Part shown: positions 8,206 through 14,086 of the stretch, in pieces
Layout: each line of letters begins with the position of its first letter
Position numbering within the stretch: the stretch's first letter is position 1
Assembly: GCA_905373665.1 (NCBI GenBank)
Contig: CAJPTV010000059.1
Span: forward strand, 1-14,086
DNA: 14,086 nucleotides
Origin: Bacteroidia bacterium
Lineage (GTDB): Bacteria > Bacteroidota > Bacteroidia > Bacteroidales > CAJPTX01
Direction: 5' to 3'
Position numbers and translations under genes: made by a program
Notes under the pieces: generated by a model
What the model was told of the DNA's origin: nothing
Database searches by the model: none
The model's input: only the letters and a program-made list of their open reading frames with translations

Positions 8206-8979
8206 ATGAAGACGTTGTGGCAATCAGGTGTCATATTCCTACTGAGCTGGCTCATCGTGCACAGTGTCGCTGCGCAAACGCCAGAGGCTTACGCACATTT
8301 CGTGCAAGGAAATGCCTACTACGAACGCGCACGCTTTGACAGTGCAGCCCTAGAGTACGAACATTTGTTAGCAGACTCGTTGGTAGACCCCATGGTCTAT
8401 TACAACCTAGGCAATGCCTATTTCCGTTTGCAACAATATCCGCGTGCCATCTTAAACTACGAACGTGCCTTAAAGCTCAGCCCCGACCACGAGAATGTTG
8501 CCTTTAATTTGGCGCTAGCGCGCTCCTTTACGGTCGATAAACTAGAGGTCGCGGAGGAGTTCCCTCTATGGCGCTGGTGGGGGCGATTCTGTGCGCTTTT
8601 GAGCGCGAAGGGATGGTCTGTACTAAGCTTCGTTTTCCTAGCCCTTACGTTGCTGAGCGTGCTTTTGCTACGCTTTTTCGTCTCGCGTGCTTGGTTTCGC
8701 AAGTTGCTCTTCTTGCCCTTCCTTGGTCTCTTCTTCTTCGTTATGACATTAGGGCTAAGCTTCCGTATGCAGCGAATGCAGCGCACGCACGACGCTGCGG
8801 TAATCATGCAATCCGTAGTCTCCGTAAAGGGCTCTCCAGACGCCGCTGCGAAAGACCTCTTTTTGCTGCACGCAGGGACGAAGGTCGTGCTCTTACAGAA
8901 GATTGGTTCGTGGTACGAAATCGCCATCCCAGACGGTCACCAAGGCTGGGTCGAAGAGTCCATCTTGCAAGTAATCTAA
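8206..8979 (+). CDS. batE: BatE, TPR membrane protein with C-terminal SH3-like domain
   Basis: 257-residue last gene of the operon. Residues 1-23 are a signal peptide (core GVIFLLSWLIVHSVAA before Q24). Two TPRs follow (about 28-61 and 64-97, e.g. YYNLGNAYFRLQQYPRAILNYERALKLSP). A linker with WRWWGRF leads to membrane helices at about 136-157 and 166-185. The C-terminal 55 residues, with TKVVLLQKIGSWYEIAIPDGHQGWVEES (225-252), are a bacterial SH3-like domain, which often binds cell-wall peptides or proteins. This order of TPR, two helices and SH3 is characteristic of BatE. The ATG at 8206 is 22 bases after batD, and the stop at 8979 is followed by non-coding DNA, so it closes the operon. Partner and ligand are unknown. 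Confidence 0.92.
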   Translation: MKTLWQSGVIFLLSWLIVHSVAAQTPEAYAHFVQGNAYYERARFDSAALEYEHLLADSLVDPMVYYNLGNAYFRLQQYPRAILNYERALKLSPDHENVAFNLALARSFTVDKLEVAEEFPLWRWWGRFCALLSAKGWSVLSFVFLALTLLSVLLLRFFVSRAWFRKLLFLPFLGLFFFVMTLGLSFRMQRMQRTHDAAVIMQSVVSVKGSPDAAAKDLFLLHAGTKVVLLQKIGSWYEIAIPDGHQGWVEESILQVI

Positions 8980-8992
8980 CCCCATCGCTTTG

Positions 8993-9060
8993 CTAGGAAT
9001 CAACATCGATCACGTTCCTAGGCAGGGATTGAGCGACTAAGCACCTTATTCTTAGGAACG
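8993..9060 (+). other. Overlapping inverted repeats after the bat operon
   Basis: CTAGGAA at 8993-8999 can pair with TTCCTAG at 9015-9021. The overlapping CGTTCCTA at 9013-9020 can instead pair with TAGGAACG at 9053-9060. The shared middle strand gives two mutually exclusive hairpins just downstream of batE. Neither is followed by a T-run. It may be a degraded repeat element or an RNA 3' end structure. Confidence 0.35.
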
Positions 9061-9084
9061 AACCACGTGTCTAAAGTCATACCG

Positions 9085-9130
9085 AAGCTGGATGGCGAGA
9101 GCTCATCATCTCTAGCCCCCAGCTTTTCTT
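9085..9130 (+). terminator. Probable terminator of the bat operon
   Basis: A long imperfect hairpin: AAGCTGG (9085-9091) pairs with CCAGCTT (9119-9125), GGC (9094-9096) with GCC (9115-9117), and GAGA (9097-9100) with TCTC (9109-9112), around an eight-base loop. TTCTT follows directly. It lies about 105 bases after the batE stop and is the best transcription end I see for the operon. Small internal loops make it less than ideal. Confidence 0.45.
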
Positions 9131-9219
9131 GTGTCGCGTTGCCTAGCATGTTTCTCTTACTTTTAGCATGCTTCAAAGCCTTTAATTATCAATGGGATGA
9201 TAGGGCTTCTAATGGCGCT

Positions 9220-9656
9220 CAGTCAGCCCCAAAAAGCTCTTTGTAATGAATAGTCTATCAACGACTATCCAACCCCTCAAAAGCCCTTGATATAGATAAT
9301 GTTGATATAGATAGTGATATACTGTGACGTGTATTCAGCCAGCCTCAAAGCCCTTGATTTATAGATGTAATATATCGTGGCGTGTGCTCAGCTAACCCCT
9401 AAAATTCTTGATTATATGATAGTGATACTCTGTGGCGTGTGCTCAGTCAACCCCTCAAAAGCCCCTTGATATAGTAGTAATATACTGTGGCGTGTACTCA
9501 GCTAACCCCTAAAACTCTTGATATAGATAGTAATACACTGTGACGTGTGCTCAGCCTGCCCCTAAAGTTCTTGATTATAGCGCAGCCAACCCAAAAAGAT
9601 CTTGATTATATAGATAGTAATGTGTGTGCAGCCAACCCAAAAAGTTCTTGATGCAG
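9220..9656. repeat. Degenerate tandem array of about 53-55 bp units
   Basis: Nine successive units begin at about 9220, 9266, 9336, 9389, 9444, 9499, 9552, 9583 and 9629. The four central ones are 53, 55, 55 and 53 bases long; others are shortened (46, 31, 46 and about 28) or lengthened (70). Each has the order CAGYYAACCCC, an A-rich CTYAAARYYCTTGAT, a TATAGATAGTAATA block, then CTGTGRCGTGTGCT. The 70-base unit carries an internal 15-base tandem copy (9287-9301 and 9302-9316, one mismatch). A more decayed copy may lie at about 9170-9219. No open frame follows the period, and the copies vary throughout, so this is a satellite-like intergenic array rather than a CRISPR or a gene. Confidence 0.85.
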
Positions 9657-9726
9657 TAGAATTAGCGTTATGTTAATCAAATAACCCTACCTCTTCTCTC
9701 CTGCCTTCTTACTACACTTTTAGGGT

Positions 9727-9757
9727 AAAGAAAAGGCGTCTATTAACCATAGACACC
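9727..9757 (-). terminator. Intrinsic terminator on the minus strand
   Basis: Read on the minus strand, GGTGTCTAT (9757-9749) pairs with ATAGACGCC (9743-9735), nine pairs including one G-U, around a five-base loop. TTTTCTTT follows (9734-9727). This is the clearest intrinsic terminator in the window. It could end read-through from rnpB, 204 bases upstream on that strand, or a separate small RNA. Confidence 0.65.
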
Positions 9758-9846
9758 CTTTAGCAAATGACCGAAGGAAGCAACACGCTCCTATAAACCA
9801 ACGCAGACGCTGTTAGTAACGATTTTGTATACACAAAACCGTCTAG
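9727..9846 (-). ncRNA. Possible small RNA downstream of rnpB
   Basis: On the minus strand a promoter-like TATATTTG (matching TAnnTTTG) lies at 9860-9853. Just after the expected start comes a ten-pair hairpin, ACGGTTTTGT (9842-9833), loop GTAT, ACAAAATCGT (9828-9819). One pair is G-U on the minus strand but an A/C mismatch on the plus strand, so the structure favours a minus-strand RNA. About 80 bases later the RNA would stop at the terminator at 9757-9727, giving about 120 nt. No protein of note is encoded. It could equally be a processed tail of the rnpB transcript. Confidence 0.3.
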
Positions 9847-9960
9847 ATACAACAAATATACTAGTGAACAATCGTACTGATAAGAAGGCTCTCCAATAGC
9901 AAATAATAAGGGAATATTCAAAGGAGTACACTACACTCCCATAGACCTCTAAAAACAATC

Positions 9961-10369
9961 CTAGGAAGCTCTATAAGCCGAATTCTGTCCGTCTAGTTTT
10001 AGGGCTTGACGGGGCAGTTATTTCTCTGGGAGGTGAAACACCTCTCTAGCAATCTACCCTCCTACCGAGCTATCGTGCCTCAACCGAGACGCCGACAGCA
10101 TTACAACGGGGCGCTGTATTAGGCAACACACCTACGGCAGGTATACATGATCTTGCACCCTTTGGACAACCACCCGCACCTCATCGCTAAGATACGGCGT
10201 GAGCTCTTACCTCACATTCTCACCCTTACCGTGAAACCACGGCGGTTATTTTCTTCTGGTTGTACAGAACCTTACGACTCTCTCTCAGTTAAAGAGCAAA
10301 GCCCCCTACGGTGTTCGGACTTTCCTCTTCTTCCCACGAAAGGAAAAAGCAACTGCCCGAGCTTCCTAG
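9961..10369 (-). ncRNA. rnpB: RNase P RNA (bacterial type A)
   Basis: Catalytic RNA of RNase P, which removes tRNA 5' leaders. Read on the minus strand, the conserved elements occur in the right order. They are GAGGAAAGTCCG (10327-10316), the ACCAGAAGAAAATAACCGCC block (10260-10241), GGTAAGGGTGAGAA (10230-10217), GTAAGAGCTCACGC (10210-10197) and GACAGAATTCGGCTTAT (9989-9973). The terminal P1 helix is a perfect 11-base inverted repeat, CTAGGAAGCTC (10369-10359) with GAGCTTCCTAG (9971-9961), which sets both ends and a length of about 409 nt. A TACCTTTG promoter element lies just upstream. An open frame of 116 codons on the plus strand here is an antisense artefact. Confidence 0.96.
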
Positions 10370-10379
10370 AATTGTATTA

Positions 10380-10387
10380 CAAAGGTA
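10380..10387 (-). promoter_or_regulatory. rnpB promoter -7 element (TACCTTTG)
   Basis: TACCTTTG on the minus strand is an exact match to the Bacteroidetes -7 consensus TAnnTTTG. Its end is about 10 bases from the first base of helix P1 of rnpB, so transcription would begin at or next to the mature 5' end. No clear -33 TTG is visible at the usual distance; a T-rich stretch lies there instead. Confidence 0.6.
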
Positions 10388-10497
10388 GAAAGCTTTTCAA
10401 AAAGAACGGTAGCGAGCGAACAAGGAAATCATCAACACAACACCTCAGGACTATCTGCCCCCTCCCACACACACATCCTCGCCCACACGCGGCGTAA

Positions 10498-11217
10498 TTA
10501 CTCCTCCTTTACAGCTCTATAACGGATGTATCGCCCGTCTGGCTGAAGCACAATCAGATCAGGGACTGAGGATGAAGATTCAAGGGGCGGACGCTCATTC
10601 TCAATCCTCGTTACAGAAGGAAGAGAAGTATTATTTATAACATTTGTTTCTATATTAGTTACACCCGATCCCCCTTCCTCAGACTTTACTTCAAATACAT
10701 CTGACGCAGTATCGATACGCTTATTGGTCTCCTCTATCACACTACGCTGCAATAACTCCTGGGATTCCACGATTGGCTCCGTCGTAACAGCATCACTCCC
10801 CTCTTTAGACATAGAAGGCGGCGTCTCTCCACTACTACGCAGCAAAGAAGTATTATTCAAAACATCTGTTTCTATGTTTTTGTTAGTCTTGAAGAGCGAG
10901 GACTCCGCTTCCTCATCTTTAATAGGACGAGTCTGTTCTTTTTGAGGTATCGTCTGTGCGCCTCCCTGTTCCTTTTCTGGCTCGAGATCGTAAATCCACA
11001 TACTCCCTACACCGAAGATCAGCCAATAGAAGTTTAGATTAGGGAAGACCTTCTTTAACCTGACGTACGTATCATGCGATGGGTAGTTTCTTCCCTCCAG
11101 CAAGTGTTTTATCATAAGAGGTGTTACACCAATCCTCTTTGCTAATTCTCCTGCTCCTAACGAAGTCGCTTGTAATAGTTCCGCAAAACGTAGAGAAACA
11201 CTCATATCTTTTACCAT
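10498..11217 (-). CDS. XRE-type helix-turn-helix regulator with low-complexity linker
   Basis: 239-residue protein. Residues 7-75 form an XRE/Cro-like DNA-binding domain: RFAELLQATSL, then the helix-turn-helix GELAKRIGVTPLMIKHLLEGRNYPS (23-47). It continues with YVRLKKVFPNLNFYWLIFGVGSMW (51-74), the 'FP-x-x-N-x-x-WL-x-x-G-x-G-x-M' ending typical of a common Bacteroidetes family. Residues 76-217 are a polar, Glu/Ser/Thr-rich, probably disordered linker. It carries two copies of one peptide: NIETDVLNNTSL (114-125) and NIETNVINNTSL (188-199). The short end, DLIVLQPDGRYIRYR (220-234), resembles the 'IVxFxxDGTFxxY' tail seen in relatives. ATG at 11217 is used; a second ATG four codons in is possible. 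The gene is more AT-rich than the bat genes. Target genes are unknown; it lies 128 bases upstream of rnpB, on the same strand. Confidence 0.85.
   Translation of the reverse strand: MVKDMSVSLRFAELLQATSLGAGELAKRIGVTPLMIKHLLEGRNYPSHDTYVRLKKVFPNLNFYWLIFGVGSMWIYDLEPEKEQGGAQTIPQKEQTRPIKDEEAESSLFKTNKNIETDVLNNTSLLRSSGETPPSMSKEGSDAVTTEPIVESQELLQRSVIEETNKRIDTASDVFEVKSEEGGSGVTNIETNVINNTSLPSVTRIENERPPLESSSSVPDLIVLQPDGRYIRYRAVKEE
10624..10877. repeat. Intragenic direct repeat within the regulator gene
   Basis: About 31 bases starting AGAAGTATTATT at 10624-10654 recur at 10846-10876 with few differences, both copies ending in TTTCTAT plus one or two bases. They encode the duplicated NIET-NNTSL peptide of the regulator. 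Conservation at the nucleotide level, including silent sites, points to a fairly recent duplication or gene conversion rather than convergent low complexity. Confidence 0.6.
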
Positions 11218-11237
11218 AGCCGCCGTGTATTACTATA

Positions 11238-11245
11238 CAAATGTA
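11238..11245 (-). promoter_or_regulatory. Candidate promoter of the XRE regulator gene (TACATTTG)
   Basis: On the minus strand TACATTTG matches TAnnTTTG exactly and lies 20 bases before the ATG at 11217, leaving a very short leader. CAAA-type motifs further upstream on the plus strand (TTTG on the minus strand) could serve as -33, but the spacing is shorter than usual. Confidence 0.4.
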
Positions 11246-11302
11246 CAAACAGAAAATCAAACAGCTCTTACACTCTTCAAAAGAGACACTCCCACTATTC
11301 AA

Positions 11303-11687
11303 ACAAAACCATCAACAACTGTATTATGTAGTTCTTTCTTCTGAACTAGGTCGCATGACTAACCATTGTAATGTAAGATGAGATATTTTTTATAAGTTAC
11401 TGGTTTCGTGTCAATCGAAAGATATTACACATAGGAACAACAGATGTAAAATGCATTGAAGTGCGAACAGCTAAAAAGAACAAACAGTCGTTGCCTTAGA
11501 AATACCAGACTCGTCAAAGCGCTGGAGTCAAAAAACTCTTCCCCACTCCCCTACTGGTTCGTATTTCTAAAACTTACGTACCTTTACCAGAGGGATAGTG
11601 GATGGTATGACAACCGTCGCAAGCGCATCCCCCCTCTTCCTCAGCTCCACCTTTAGCGAATGAAGAAGTCATAAACCCCTTGTATCG
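11303..11687. other. Non-coding divergent region between the regulator gene and the mutL unit
   Basis: This stretch separates the minus-strand regulator from the plus-strand mutL unit. I find no convincing gene: the only longish frame (11456-11656) would need a TTG start, and its peptide has no recognisable domain. A weak promoter-like TACCTTTA (11579-11586) differs from TAnnTTTG at the last base and would give a leader of about 95 bases before the gene at 11688. No clear terminator or large repeat is seen. Confidence 0.4.
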
Positions 11688-11975
11688 ATGGCGCTATTTT
11701 CTTTTACCGTGACACGAAAACCACGGCAATTCCACTACCAGCCTAGGTATTATGACCCGCGAAAGGAGCAACTACAAGCGATTATCTCGCGCGCAGAGCA
11801 AGATGCGGGGACGACCTCCCCTACCGACAACCAGCTCGCAGCAGCACGCATAGAGTTGGCTTTTCGTGAGGCGCGCGCACGACGTAAAGGGCGTACAGCA
11901 CAAAAACAGATGCGCAGAACACTGCTCATCTTTGGCGTCTTGGTGCTTTTGCTACTCCTTTACGCACGCTTGTAA
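11688..11975 (+). CDS. Small membrane protein conserved upstream of mutL
   Basis: 95-residue protein. The N-terminal KPRQFHYQPRYYDPRKE (11-27) matches the 'FxYxPRYYDP' signature of small proteins often encoded next to mutL in Bacteroidetes. Some relatives carry the doubtful label 'riboflavin synthase subunit beta'; nothing here supports that function. The middle is helical and charged, with a basic stretch ARARRKGRTAQKQMRR (62-77). A C-terminal membrane helix follows (about 78-92, LLIFGVLVLLLLLYA), so it is probably tail-anchored with its N-terminus in the cytoplasm. Its TAA shares one base with the mutL ATG (TAATG), implying translational coupling. Function is unknown. Confidence 0.85.
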   Translation: MALFSFTVTRKPRQFHYQPRYYDPRKEQLQAIISRAEQDAGTTSPTDNQLAAARIELAFREARARRKGRTAQKQMRRTLLIFGVLVLLLLLYARL

Positions 11976-13747
11976 TGTCCGATGTTATCAATTTGCTGCC
12001 CGATTCGATAGCGAATCAAATCGCCGCAGGAGAGGTCGTACAGCGCCCCGCATCGGTCGTTAAAGAGCTCCTAGAGAACAGTATCGACGCACACAGTAGT
12101 CACATACGCCTACTGGTCTTTGAAGGGGGAAAAAACGGCATACAAGTGATTGATAATGGCATTGGCATGTCACCCCTTGATGCCAATCTCTGCTTTGAAC
12201 GTCACGCCACCTCTAAAATAAGACAAGCTGCCGACCTTGAAACAATTGTTACAATGGGATTTCGCGGCGAAGCTCTCGCCTCCATCGCAGCCGTAGCAGA
12301 GGTGACCCTCATTACCAAGCGAGGCGAAGATGAGTTTGGAACAAAAATTTCCATCTCTGGCTCACGTGTCATTGAGAAAAGTCCCGTAGCCTGCGCCACA
12401 GGGGCGAATTTCTCCGTACGGAATATCTTCTTTAACGTCCCCGCACGGCGGCGCTTCCTGAAGAGTACGGCCGTGGAAATGCGCCACGTCGTTAACGAGT
12501 TCCTGCGTGTCGCATTAGCCAATCCGGACGTAGAGATGATGCTCTTTCATCAGCAGTCTACCGTCTACAAGCTCCCCTCCGCCTCGCTCCAGCAGCGTAT
12601 TATACAGCTTTATGGTAAAGATCTTGCCCCCGCCCTCCTACCCATAGATATCGATTCGGAAACCATCTCTATTCACGGCTTTCTTATCGATCCTCTACGC
12701 CTCAAAAAGCGCTTTAGTGAGCAATTTTTGTTCGTAAACAATCGTTATATGCGGAGTCCTTATTTCAATAAAGCTATCACAAGCGCTTACGAACGTCTGT
12801 TGCCTCCAGAAGTCCTCCCTTCCTTCTTTCTCTATTTTACCATCGACCCTAAGAACATCGATGTCAATATTCACCCGACTAAAACGGAGGTGAAGTTTCA
12901 AAACGAACAGATTATTTGGGAAATTCTCTTTGCTGGTGTACGTAAGACACTTGGGCGCTCCTCTGGGCTTGTGAACAATATCAACATTCAGGGAGAGACG
13001 ACGATTCGTGTAGCCTCCCCTCCTCCAACCACAACGACCTCTCAGTTGCGCGACACTACGAACAGTAAAACAAATGTTATACAAGGTACAAACCCATTCC
13101 TTACCTCGCGCGAAAGACAGGTGCTGACAACGAGCCCCGTGCAGGTCGAAGAAGCGCGCAAGGAGGACGCCCTCTTAAACTATACCTCGCTGCGAAGCTA
13201 TAGCACGCTCCCGATAGCGAACTCTTATTTTCTAGCGAATTTAGACGACGAGCTACGCATTGTAGATCAACACAGGGCGCATGCACGCGTACTTTACGAA
13301 CGTTACATGCAAGACCACCTCCCGACGCCGCAAACCCTCTTAGTCCCCGCACGCTTGACCCTGATACCTTCGCAGAAGGTCGGGATAGAGACTTTTGTAG
13401 AAAAACTGCTTGCTTTAGGGGTCGATATAACCCTTGACGCGGAACGAAACCTTGTCCTCAAGTCGCACTTTCCTACCGTGCCGCCACAAGATCCGTCGCG
13501 TTTTCTAGAAAAGCTCTTTCAAGAGTATTCGGAAAAAGGAGATGCTACACTTGATAGTGTGACCGATGCACCACGTCGTGCTATGGCCTTTGCCTTAGCT
13601 TATCGTTACAATGAACCGCTTACTGCAGCACAGCGCGAGGGGCTTTTCCGAGAGCTTTTAACTTGTTCAGAACCGATGCTAGACCCTAAGCGACGTCCGA
13701 CGATGCGGGTCTTTTCGCTTGCAGATATCGAACGCCTTTTGAAATAG
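11975..13747 (+). CDS. mutL: MutL, DNA mismatch repair protein
   Basis: 590-residue MutL, the ATPase that links mismatch recognition by MutS to strand removal. The N-terminal GHKL ATPase is complete: QIAAGEVVQRPASVVKELLENSIDA (15-39, catalytic E34, Mg-binding N35 region), DNGIGM (60-65), RHATSK (76-81) and GFRGEALASI (95-104). The transducer domain carries FVNNR (253-257) and VNIHPTK (297-303). A polar linker (about 331-405) leads to the dimerisation domain. That domain contains DQHRAHARVLYE (431-442), which aligns with the endonuclease motif DQHAxxExxxxE but lacks its first Glu. The usual CPHGRP box appears as DPKRRP (570-575), without the Cys. The nuclease site may therefore be altered. Length is slightly short for the family because of the linker. 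ATG at 11975 overlaps the preceding stop by one base. Confidence 0.97.
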   Translation: MSDVINLLPDSIANQIAAGEVVQRPASVVKELLENSIDAHSSHIRLLVFEGGKNGIQVIDNGIGMSPLDANLCFERHATSKIRQAADLETIVTMGFRGEALASIAAVAEVTLITKRGEDEFGTKISISGSRVIEKSPVACATGANFSVRNIFFNVPARRRFLKSTAVEMRHVVNEFLRVALANPDVEMMLFHQQSTVYKLPSASLQQRIIQLYGKDLAPALLPIDIDSETISIHGFLIDPLRLKKRFSEQFLFVNNRYMRSPYFNKAITSAYERLLPPEVLPSFFLYFTIDPKNIDVNIHPTKTEVKFQNEQIIWEILFAGVRKTLGRSSGLVNNINIQGETTIRVASPPPTTTTSQLRDTTNSKTNVIQGTNPFLTSRERQVLTTSPVQVEEARKEDALLNYTSLRSYSTLPIANSYFLANLDDELRIVDQHRAHARVLYERYMQDHLPTPQTLLVPARLTLIPSQKVGIETFVEKLLALGVDITLDAERNLVLKSHFPTVPPQDPSRFLEKLFQEYSEKGDATLDSVTDAPRRAMAFALAYRYNEPLTAAQREGLFRELLTCSEPMLDPKRRPTMRVFSLADIERLLK

Positions 13748-14086
13748 CGCTTTTGACAGGGGAACAAAAGTGTCGCCCCCCTGTTCTAATCGATATGTTT
13801 GTAACGTGCTACGCCCGCAACTCGGCACGGCGTGCCGCCTTCCCGATTCATCCCGTCCCCTTCGGGGACGCCATTAAAACTACATACCGCTTGAACCCCA
13901 CCTACTGGATGGGGTGGGTACTTTTAGCCCAGGGTTAGACACGCTTTGCGCAGAACGGCAATCCTTTCCCTCCTACCCACGACCCTCCTCACAACCACTG
14001 GGCGGCGCGCCCTTAGCGCCCGAACAGCGGGATTCTGGGGTTCGTTGTCTTTTCCTGATTTAGGTTGACTGATTTGTGATCAAAGA
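13748..14086 (+). other. Non-coding region after mutL with a cluster of short hairpins
   Basis: No credible gene. A stem ACAGGGG (13756-13762) with CCCCTGT (13778-13784) follows mutL but lacks a T-run. Then come CGGCAC-GGC-GTGCCG (13823-13837), CGTCCCC-TTC-GGGGACG (13854-13870), ACCCCA with TGGGGT (13895-13900 and 13910-13915), CGC-TTT-GCG (13942-13950), and GGGCG with CGCCC (14000-14004 and 14017-14021) around an AscI-type palindrome. Closely packed perfect hairpins joined by short linkers resemble the repetitive intergenic elements found in many Bacteroidetes. A TATGTTTG promoter-like motif lies at 13794-13801. Confidence 0.55.
13794..13801 (+). promoter_or_regulatory. Candidate promoter element before the hairpin cluster (TATGTTTG)
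   Basis: TATGTTTG matches TAnnTTTG. A transcript from about 13808 would consist of the hairpin cluster and run towards the window end, either as a structured leader of a downstream gene or as an independent RNA. No convincing -33 element is present at the usual distance. Confidence 0.25.

Noticed and set aside
9220..9656. CRISPR array
   Set aside because: The whole unit repeats with gradual divergence. There is no constant repeat alternating with unique spacers, and no cas genes are nearby.
9901..9960. Terminator directly after rnpB (GGAGT/ACTCC hairpin near 9921-9937)
   Set aside because: The stem is only five to six pairs and no T-run follows; the hairpin at 9757-9727 is much more convincing.
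10147..10497. Open frame of 116 codons on the plus strand
   Set aside because: It lies mostly over rnpB on the opposite strand. The conserved RNase P elements and the P1 helix explain the sequence, and the peptide has no recognisable features.
11456..11656. Small frame of 66 codons upstream of the mutL unit
   Set aside because: It needs a TTG start, has no domain or membrane segment of note, and lies in an AT-rich intergenic region.
13753..13938. Small frame of 61 codons just after mutL
   Set aside because: Its codons run through the hairpin cluster. Such repeat elements commonly create spurious short frames, and the start lies directly behind the mutL stop without supporting features.

Overview
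The window looks like chromosomal DNA from a Bacteroidota bacterium, most plausibly order Bacteroidales and perhaps Porphyromonas-like (genus is a weak guess). The grounds are a complete seven-gene MoxR/Bat (Bacteroides aerotolerance) operon, promoters of the Bacteroidetes TAnnTTTG type, no consistent purine-rich Shine-Dalgarno boxes, an XRE-type regulator of a Bacteroidetes style, and a small 'PRYYDP' membrane protein coupled to mutL.

Layout. 1-367 is a non-coding leader with short direct repeats and a hairpin that could terminate transcription in either direction. 368-8979 is one tightly packed plus-strand operon: moxR-like AAA+ ATPase, DUF58 protein, a membrane-anchored BatD/DUF4381-like protein, batA and batB (von Willebrand A membrane proteins), batC (TPR plus a very long Gln/Asn/Asp/Lys tract), batD and batE (TPR, two membrane helices, SH3-like end). 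8980-9960 is non-coding. It holds overlapping inverted repeats, a likely operon terminator, a degenerate array of about 53-55 bp tandem repeats, and a possible minus-strand small RNA that ends at a good terminator. 9961-10369 is RNase P RNA (rnpB) on the minus strand, with a clear promoter. 10498-11217 (minus) is an XRE-type regulator with a long low-complexity linker that contains a duplicated peptide. 11688-13747 (plus) is a small membrane protein overlapping mutL by one base. 13748-14086 has no gene but a run of short hairpins that resembles a repetitive intergenic element.

How the genes fit together. In MoxR/Bat systems the cytoplasmic MoxR ATPase is thought to act like a chaperone on partner proteins carrying von Willebrand A (metal-ion-dependent adhesion site) domains. 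The DUF58 protein is the cytoplasmic partner, BatA/BatB are the membrane partners, and BatC/BatD/BatE and the extra BatD-like protein supply periplasmic TPR, beta-rich and SH3-like interaction surfaces. The operon has been linked to aerotolerance and envelope stress in Bacteroides, but the molecular substrate is unknown. rnpB (tRNA 5' maturation) and mutL (mismatch repair) are housekeeping genes unrelated to it. I do not see a clearly new multi-gene system. The least explained parts are non-coding: the tandem array, the possible small RNA beside rnpB, and the hairpin cluster after mutL.
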